Origin: Luteitalea sp. TBR-22 | GTDB taxonomy: Bacteria > Acidobacteriota > Vicinamibacteria > Vicinamibacterales > Vicinamibacteraceae | Length of the DNA stretch: 64,000 nucleotides | NCBI RefSeq assembly: GCF_016865485.1 | Contig: NZ_AP024452.1 | Span: 3,432,501 to 3,496,500, forward strand | Direction: 5' to 3' | Shown: positions 59,894-64,000 of the stretch, piece by piece | Position numbering within the stretch: position 1 is the first letter of the stretch | Layout of the letters: each line of letters begins with the position of its first letter | The notes under the pieces: model-generated | Database searches by the model: none | Told to the model about the DNA's origin: nothing | What the model saw: the letters and a program-made list of their open reading frames with translations, nothing else | Position numbers and translations under genes: made by a program

Positions 59894-61189
59894 CTACCGT
59901 CCGATCGAGTAGTACGCGAAGCCCTGGGCCGCGATGGCCTCCGGCTTGTAGATGTTGCGGCCGTCGAAGATCACCGGAGACTTCATCCGCTTCTTCATGC
60001 GCGCGAAGTCGGGCTCGCGGAACTCGTTCCACTCGGTGATCAGGGCCAGGGCATCGGCGCCCTTGAGGGCGTCGTAGGCGTTCCTGCAGTACGTGATCCG
60101 GTCGCCGAAGATCCGCTTCGCGGTCGCATGGGCCTCGGGGTCGTAGGCCTGCACGGTCGCGCCGGCCTTCAGCAGGCCCTCGATGATGGTGATCGCCGGG
60201 GCCTCGCGCATGTCGTCGGTGCGCGGCTTGAACGCCAGCCCCCACACGCCGATCGTCTTGCCCTTCAGCGAGCGGAGGCGCTGCTTCATCATCTGCAGCA
60301 GCTTCTTCTTCTGCGCCGCGTTGACGTCCTCGACGGCCTCGAGGATCTTGAAGTCGTAGCCCTTGTCCCGGGAGAACTTCAGGATGGCCTTGACGTCCTT
60401 CGGGAAGCAGCTGCCGCCATACCCCACGCCCGGGAACAGGAACGACGGCCCGATGCGGGCGTCGGAGGCCACGGCACGGCGCACCTGGTCGACGTTGGCG
60501 CCGTAGAGCTCGCAGACGCGCGCCACCTCGTTCATGAACGAGATGCGCGTCGCCAGCATCGCGTTGGCGGCGTACTTGCAGAGCTCGGCGCTGGCGCAAT
60601 CCATGACCATGATCGGGGCGCCGGTGCGCGTGAACGGCGCATAGAGCTCGGTCATGACCTTGCCGCCGCGCTCGTCGTCGGCGCCGATGACCACGCGATC
60701 GGGCTTGAGGAAATCGTCGACCGCGGCGCCCTGCTTGAGGAACTCGGGGTTGCTCACCACGCTGAACGGATGCGTGGTCTCCTTGGCCATCACGGCGCGG
60801 ACCTTCTCGGACGTCCCGACCGGCACCGTGCTCTTGTCGACGATGACCTTGTAGCCGTTCATCGCCCGGGCGACGTCGCGCGCCACCCCGAGGACGTGCT
60901 TCAGGTCGGCCGAGCCGTCCTCGGCTTCAGGAGTGCCCACCGCGATGAAGATGATGTCGGTGGCCTTGACGGCCGAGGGCAGGTCGGTGGTGAAGGTGAG
61001 CCGCTTCTCCGAGGAGTTGCGCTTGACGATCTCCTCCAGGCCGGGCTCGTAGATGGGAATCTTGCCCCGCTTGAGCGCCTTGATCTTGTCGACGTTGCTG
61101 TCGACGCAGATCACCTCGTTGCCGTTCTCGGCGAAACACGCCCCGACGACGAGCCCCACGTAGCCCGTCCCCACCACCGAAATCTTCAC
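59894..61189 (-). CDS. ugd: UDP-glucose 6-dehydrogenase
   Basis: A 431-residue enzyme. It has the NAD site VVGTGYVGLVVGACFAENG, the catalytic Cys in 'GVGYGGSCFPKDVKAILKF', and a C-terminal UDP-binding domain ('IGVWGLAFKPRTDDMREAPA'). It oxidises UDP-glucose to UDP-glucuronate, a precursor for surface polysaccharides. Its start diverges from the glycosyltransferase run with ~104 bp between. Confidence 0.96.
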   Translation of the reverse strand: MKISVVGTGYVGLVVGACFAENGNEVICVDSNVDKIKALKRGKIPIYEPGLEEIVKRNSSEKRLTFTTDLPSAVKATDIIFIAVGTPEAEDGSADLKHVLGVARDVARAMNGYKVIVDKSTVPVGTSEKVRAVMAKETTHPFSVVSNPEFLKQGAAVDDFLKPDRVVIGADDERGGKVMTELYAPFTRTGAPIMVMDCASAELCKYAANAMLATRISFMNEVARVCELYGANVDQVRRAVASDARIGPSFLFPGVGYGGSCFPKDVKAILKFSRDKGYDFKILEAVEDVNAAQKKKLLQMMKQRLRSLKGKTIGVWGLAFKPRTDDMREAPAITIIEGLLKAGATVQAYDPEAHATAKRIFGDRITYCRNAYDALKGADALALITEWNEFREPDFARMKKRMKSPVIFDGRNIYKPEAIAAQGFAYYSIGR

Positions 61190-61293
61190 GTCTGATCCCT
61201 CCGGTCCGGGGGCGGCATGCCCGCTCCATCCGTACGCCAGCCCTGACGCGCCGAGGCACAGACGACCGAACGCCTTACGCTAGCATACGTCCC

Positions 61294-62394
61294 GTGAAGG
61301 TGCTGCTCGACTATCGCCCGGCCCTGCGGACGCGTACGGGCGTTGGCGAATACGTCCACCGCACGGCGCTCGCGCTGCAGGACACCGCCCCGGCCGGTGG
61401 CGAGGTCGCCGTGTTCTCGAGCAGCTGGAAGGATCGGCTGTCGGCTCCTGCCCCCGGCATCCGGGCCAGCGACGCCCGCGTGCCGGTCCGCGCCCTCAAC
61501 TGGGCCTGGCACCGGCTCGAGTGGCCGCCCATCGAGTGGCTGGCCGGCGCCCACGACATCGTCCACTCGCCCACGCCCCTGCTCATCCCGGCGCGGCGCG
61601 CGGCACAGGTCGTGACCATCCACGACCTCTTCTTCCTGGATCACCCGGAGGCGACGGCGGCGGAAGTGCGGCGGGACTATCCGGTCCTGGTCGCCGACCA
61701 CGCGCGCCGCGCCGACCTCGTGGTGACCGTGTCCGCCACGGTCGCCGCGCAGGTCGTCACGCGACTGGGCGTGCGGCCCCAGGCCGTGGTCACCTGCCAC
61801 AACGGCGCGCCGGCGTGGACCGCGCGTCGGGCGGTCCCGGCCGAAGGGCCGGTCATCTGCATCGGCACGCTCGAGCCACGCAAGAACGTCGGCGGCCTGC
61901 TCGACGCGTGGGAGCACCTGGTGGCGGCCGGCGTGCGGATTCCGTTGCGACTGGCTGGGGGCGCGCCGCCATCGGCGGCGCCGTTGCTGGCGCGGCTCGT
62001 CCGTCCCCCGCTCGCCGGCCTGGTCGAGCACGTCGGGTACGTGGAAGAGGCCGACCGTCGCGGGTTCTACGAGGCGGCCCGCCTGCTCGTCATGCCCTCC
62101 CTCGACGAGGGCTTCGGCCTGCCGGTCGTCGAGGCCATGGCCGCCGGCGTGCCCGTCGTCGCCTCGCGACGCGGCGCGCTGCCCGAGGTGTGTGGCGATG
62201 CGGCGGTGCTGGTCGAGCCCGACGACCCGCGCGGCATGGCGCAGGCCATCGCCGACCTGCTGGCCTCGCCGGCCCGCCTGGAGCAACTGCGCCAGCGTGG
62301 CGTCGCGCGTGCCGCGACGTTCTCGTGGGCCCGCTCGGCGCAACGCCTCTGGCAGGCATACGAGGACGCCGTGGCGCGGCGGAGGGCCCGCTGA
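61294..62394 (+). CDS. Family-4 glycosyltransferase (first)
   Basis: A 366-residue GT-B protein from a GTG start. The acceptor domain has 'RTRTGVGEYVHRTALALQ'. The donor domain has 'ICIGTLEPRKNVGGLLDAW', E-x7-E in PSLDEGFGLPVVEAMAAG, and 'FSWARSAQRLW'. GT4 enzymes retain anomeric configuration and use nucleotide sugars. It opens a co-directional run of three transferases facing away from ugd/galE. Confidence 0.93.
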   Translation: MKVLLDYRPALRTRTGVGEYVHRTALALQDTAPAGGEVAVFSSSWKDRLSAPAPGIRASDARVPVRALNWAWHRLEWPPIEWLAGAHDIVHSPTPLLIPARRAAQVVTIHDLFFLDHPEATAAEVRRDYPVLVADHARRADLVVTVSATVAAQVVTRLGVRPQAVVTCHNGAPAWTARRAVPAEGPVICIGTLEPRKNVGGLLDAWEHLVAAGVRIPLRLAGGAPPSAAPLLARLVRPPLAGLVEHVGYVEEADRRGFYEAARLLVMPSLDEGFGLPVVEAMAAGVPVVASRRGALPEVCGDAAVLVEPDDPRGMAQAIADLLASPARLEQLRQRGVARAATFSWARSAQRLWQAYEDAVARRRAR

Positions 62395-63503
62395 TGCGCA
62401 TCGGCGTGGACGCGCGCGAACTGGCCGGACGTCCGACCGGCGTGGGTCGCTACCTCCGCGAGTTGCTGGTCCGCTGGCAGGCGAGGCCGACCTGCGCAGG
62501 CGCCGAACTGATCCTCTTCTCGCCCGGCGCGATTGCCGTCGAGGCGGCGCTGGGCACGGGAGGCGCCAGGGTCTCGTCACGCCTGGTGCCAGGAACGCCC
62601 GGCACCCTGTGGGAACAGCATGCCCTGGCGCGCGCCGTCCGGGACGCCAAGGTCGACGTGCTGTTCTCGCCGGCCTACACGGCGCCCCTCCGGGTGAGCA
62701 CGCCGGTCGTCCTGGCCATGCACGACGTGTCGTTCGCCGCGCACCCGGAGTGGTATGCGTGGCGCCATGGCCTGCGGCTGCGCCTGATGGCCCGATGGAG
62801 CGCGCATCGCGCTGCCATCGTGCTCACGCTGACGCAGTTCTCGGCACGCGAAATCCAGGAGCACCTCGGCGTCGCGGCCGACCGCCTCCGGGTGGTGCCG
62901 CTGGCCGTGGACTATCACGACGCGCCACCGCCACCGCCGGCGCCGCCGCCGGCGACACCGGTCGTGCTGTTCGTCGGCTCGATCTTCGAGCGGCGCCACC
63001 TCCCGATGCTGATCGAGGCGGTCGCCCTGGCGCGGCGTACCGTGCCGGCATTGCGGCTCGAGGTCATCGGCGAGAACCGGACGCACCCGCGCCAGGACCT
63101 GCAGGCGCTGGCCGACCGCCTCGGCCTCGCCGATGGGATACGGCTGCGCGATTACGTCGCCGACCCCGACCTCGAAGCGGCCTATGCCTCGGCAGGGGTC
63201 TTCGCCTTCCTGTCCGAGTACGAAGGCTTCGGCCTGACGCCCCTCGAAGCGATGCGCCATCGCGTGCCCACCGTGGTGCTCGACACGGCAGTGGCGCGTG
63301 AGGTGTACGGCCAGGGGGGCCGGTACGTCCAGCTCGGCGACACCATGGGATTGGCGCAGATCCTGGCGCGCCTCGTGAGCGAACCCGTCGACCGCATCGC
63401 GCAGGTGGCGGCCGGCGACGCCACCGTGCAGAAGTACCGCTGGGAGGACGCCACGCGCCTCGTGTGGCAGGCACTCGTCGATGCCGCGAGGCAACGCCCG
63501 TGA
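62394..63503 (+). CDS. Family-4 glycosyltransferase (second)
   Basis: A 369-residue GT-B protein starting at the TGATG overlap with the previous gene. It has 'ELAGRPTGVGRYLRELLVRW', a Pro-rich inter-domain linker ('DAPPPPPAPPPATP'), 'VLFVGSIFERRHLPMLIEAV' and the donor motif 'FLSEYEGFGLTPLEAMRHRV'. It is similar in layout but not a recent duplicate of the neighbour. It acts in polysaccharide or glycolipid assembly. Confidence 0.93.
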   Translation: MRIGVDARELAGRPTGVGRYLRELLVRWQARPTCAGAELILFSPGAIAVEAALGTGGARVSSRLVPGTPGTLWEQHALARAVRDAKVDVLFSPAYTAPLRVSTPVVLAMHDVSFAAHPEWYAWRHGLRLRLMARWSAHRAAIVLTLTQFSAREIQEHLGVAADRLRVVPLAVDYHDAPPPPPAPPPATPVVLFVGSIFERRHLPMLIEAVALARRTVPALRLEVIGENRTHPRQDLQALADRLGLADGIRLRDYVADPDLEAAYASAGVFAFLSEYEGFGLTPLEAMRHRVPTVVLDTAVAREVYGQGGRYVQLGDTMGLAQILARLVSEPVDRIAQVAAGDATVQKYRWEDATRLVWQALVDAARQRP

Positions 63504-64000
63504 GCGTCGGCGTCTCGATCGTCGTCGTCACCTTCAACGCCCGCGAGGATGCGCTTGCGTGCCTGGCGTCGGTGCACGCGCACCCGCCGGCGCGGCCATG
63601 GGACGTCATCGTGGTGGACAACCACTCGGGCGACGGCACCGCTGACGCCATCGCGGCGCGCTGGCCGGAGGTGCCGCTGCGCCGGCTCCCCGAGAACCTC
63701 GGATTCGCCGCCGCCAACAACATCGGCATCCGCGCCACCGCGCACCCGTACGTGCTCCTGCTCAACAGCGACACCCTGGTCGGGGCGGGACAGCTCGAGG
63801 CGCTCTGCGCGGCGCTCGACGACGAGCCGGCCGCCGCAGCCGCCGGCCCGCGGCTGCTCGACGGGACCGGGCAACAGGAGCTGTCTTACGGCCCGATGAT
63901 CTCGCCGCTGGGCGAGGCCCGCCAGAAGGTGCGGAGCCGGCTGCTGGCCGCAGGTCCGGCGGCGGTGCGGGCCCGCATCGCCGCCGACATGCAGCGTCGC
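63500..64000 (+). CDS. Family-2 glycosyltransferase, cut by window end
   Basis: The first 167 codons of a GT-A protein from GTG 63500 (GTGA overlap with the previous gene). 'SVGVSIVVVTFNAREDALAC', 'VIVVDNHSGDGTADAIAARW', 'NLGFAAANNIGIR' and the D-x-D-like 'LLNSDTLVG' match rhamnosyltransferase-type GT2 enzymes. The C-terminus lies beyond the window. Confidence 0.92.
   Translation, partial: MSVGVSIVVVTFNAREDALACLASVHAHPPARPWDVIVVDNHSGDGTADAIAARWPEVPLRRLPENLGFAAANNIGIRATAHPYVLLLNSDTLVGAGQLEALCAALDDEPAAAAAGPRLLDGTGQQELSYGPMISPLGEARQKVRSRLLAAGPAAVRARIAADMQRR

Noticed and set aside
61189-61294. Integration site or defence island near the polysaccharide genes
   Set aside because: Only a short divergent promoter gap; no integrase, repeats or tRNA present.

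Overview
The window looks like chromosomal DNA of an acidobacterium, most likely of the Vicinamibacteria type. The supporting signs are very high GC with strongly GC-biased third codon positions, a PSCyt1/DUF1549/DUF1553 gene paired with a DUF1501 gene, a Tat-exported Gfo/Idh/MocA dehydrogenase, a CSPTR-type sulfatase, sigma-54 response regulators, and a priA-udg-coaBC-rpoZ-gmk-yicC run. The placement is inferred from gene content only; no rRNA is present. I see no plasmid, phage or CRISPR module and no insertion sequence.

Layout: 1-2.5 kb holds small hypothetical genes and an alpha/beta-hydrolase remnant. 2.7-5 kb is a sigma-54 response regulator translationally coupled to a PAS/H-box protein without an ATPase domain, followed by a small helix-turn-helix protein with a possible sigma-54 promoter. 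5-13.1 kb carries stress and envelope functions: CsbD, BON, a sulfatase, a Kef antiporter with its flavodoxin-like partner, a HAD phosphatase, an SRPBCC protein and an lmo0937-type peptide. 13.5-19.2 kb has treZ and a glycogen debranching enzyme facing a second sigma-54 regulator whose phosphoacceptor Asp is replaced by Glu. 19.6-23.2 kb has a CgeB-like glycosyltransferase, a Gfo/Idh/MocA gene interrupted by an in-frame TAG, a very acidic protein and an FRG-domain protein.

23.9-32 kb is an envelope/nucleotide-type cluster: an Omp85-like barrel, an exported protein with kinase-like motifs, two ATP/ADP-carrier-like membrane proteins in convergent orientation, and a six-TM Ser/Thr kinase. 32.4-45.8 kb contains secreted catabolic and metal-related proteins (META lipoprotein, Tat dehydrogenase, MBL hydrolase, HupE-like, PhyH-like), an EXLDI-like/DinB pair behind GTATAC palindromes, the DUF1501/PSCyt pair and two unknown genes. 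45.9-50.5 kb has tRNA-Pro(GGG), a luciferase-like oxidoreductase, MerR and Der, HU and an S2P protease.

50.7-61.2 kb is a long leftward run of housekeeping genes with very tight spacing (priA, udg, coaBC, rpoZ, gmk, yicC), continuing into an MsbA-like exporter, galE and ugd. A divergent rightward run of three glycosyltransferases reaches the window end, so the last ~7 kb is a nucleotide-sugar and surface-polysaccharide region. Convergent gene ends are often marked by GC-rich hairpins flanked by a GTAG-like motif, or by perfect 7-bp tandem arrays whose sequence differs from site to site.
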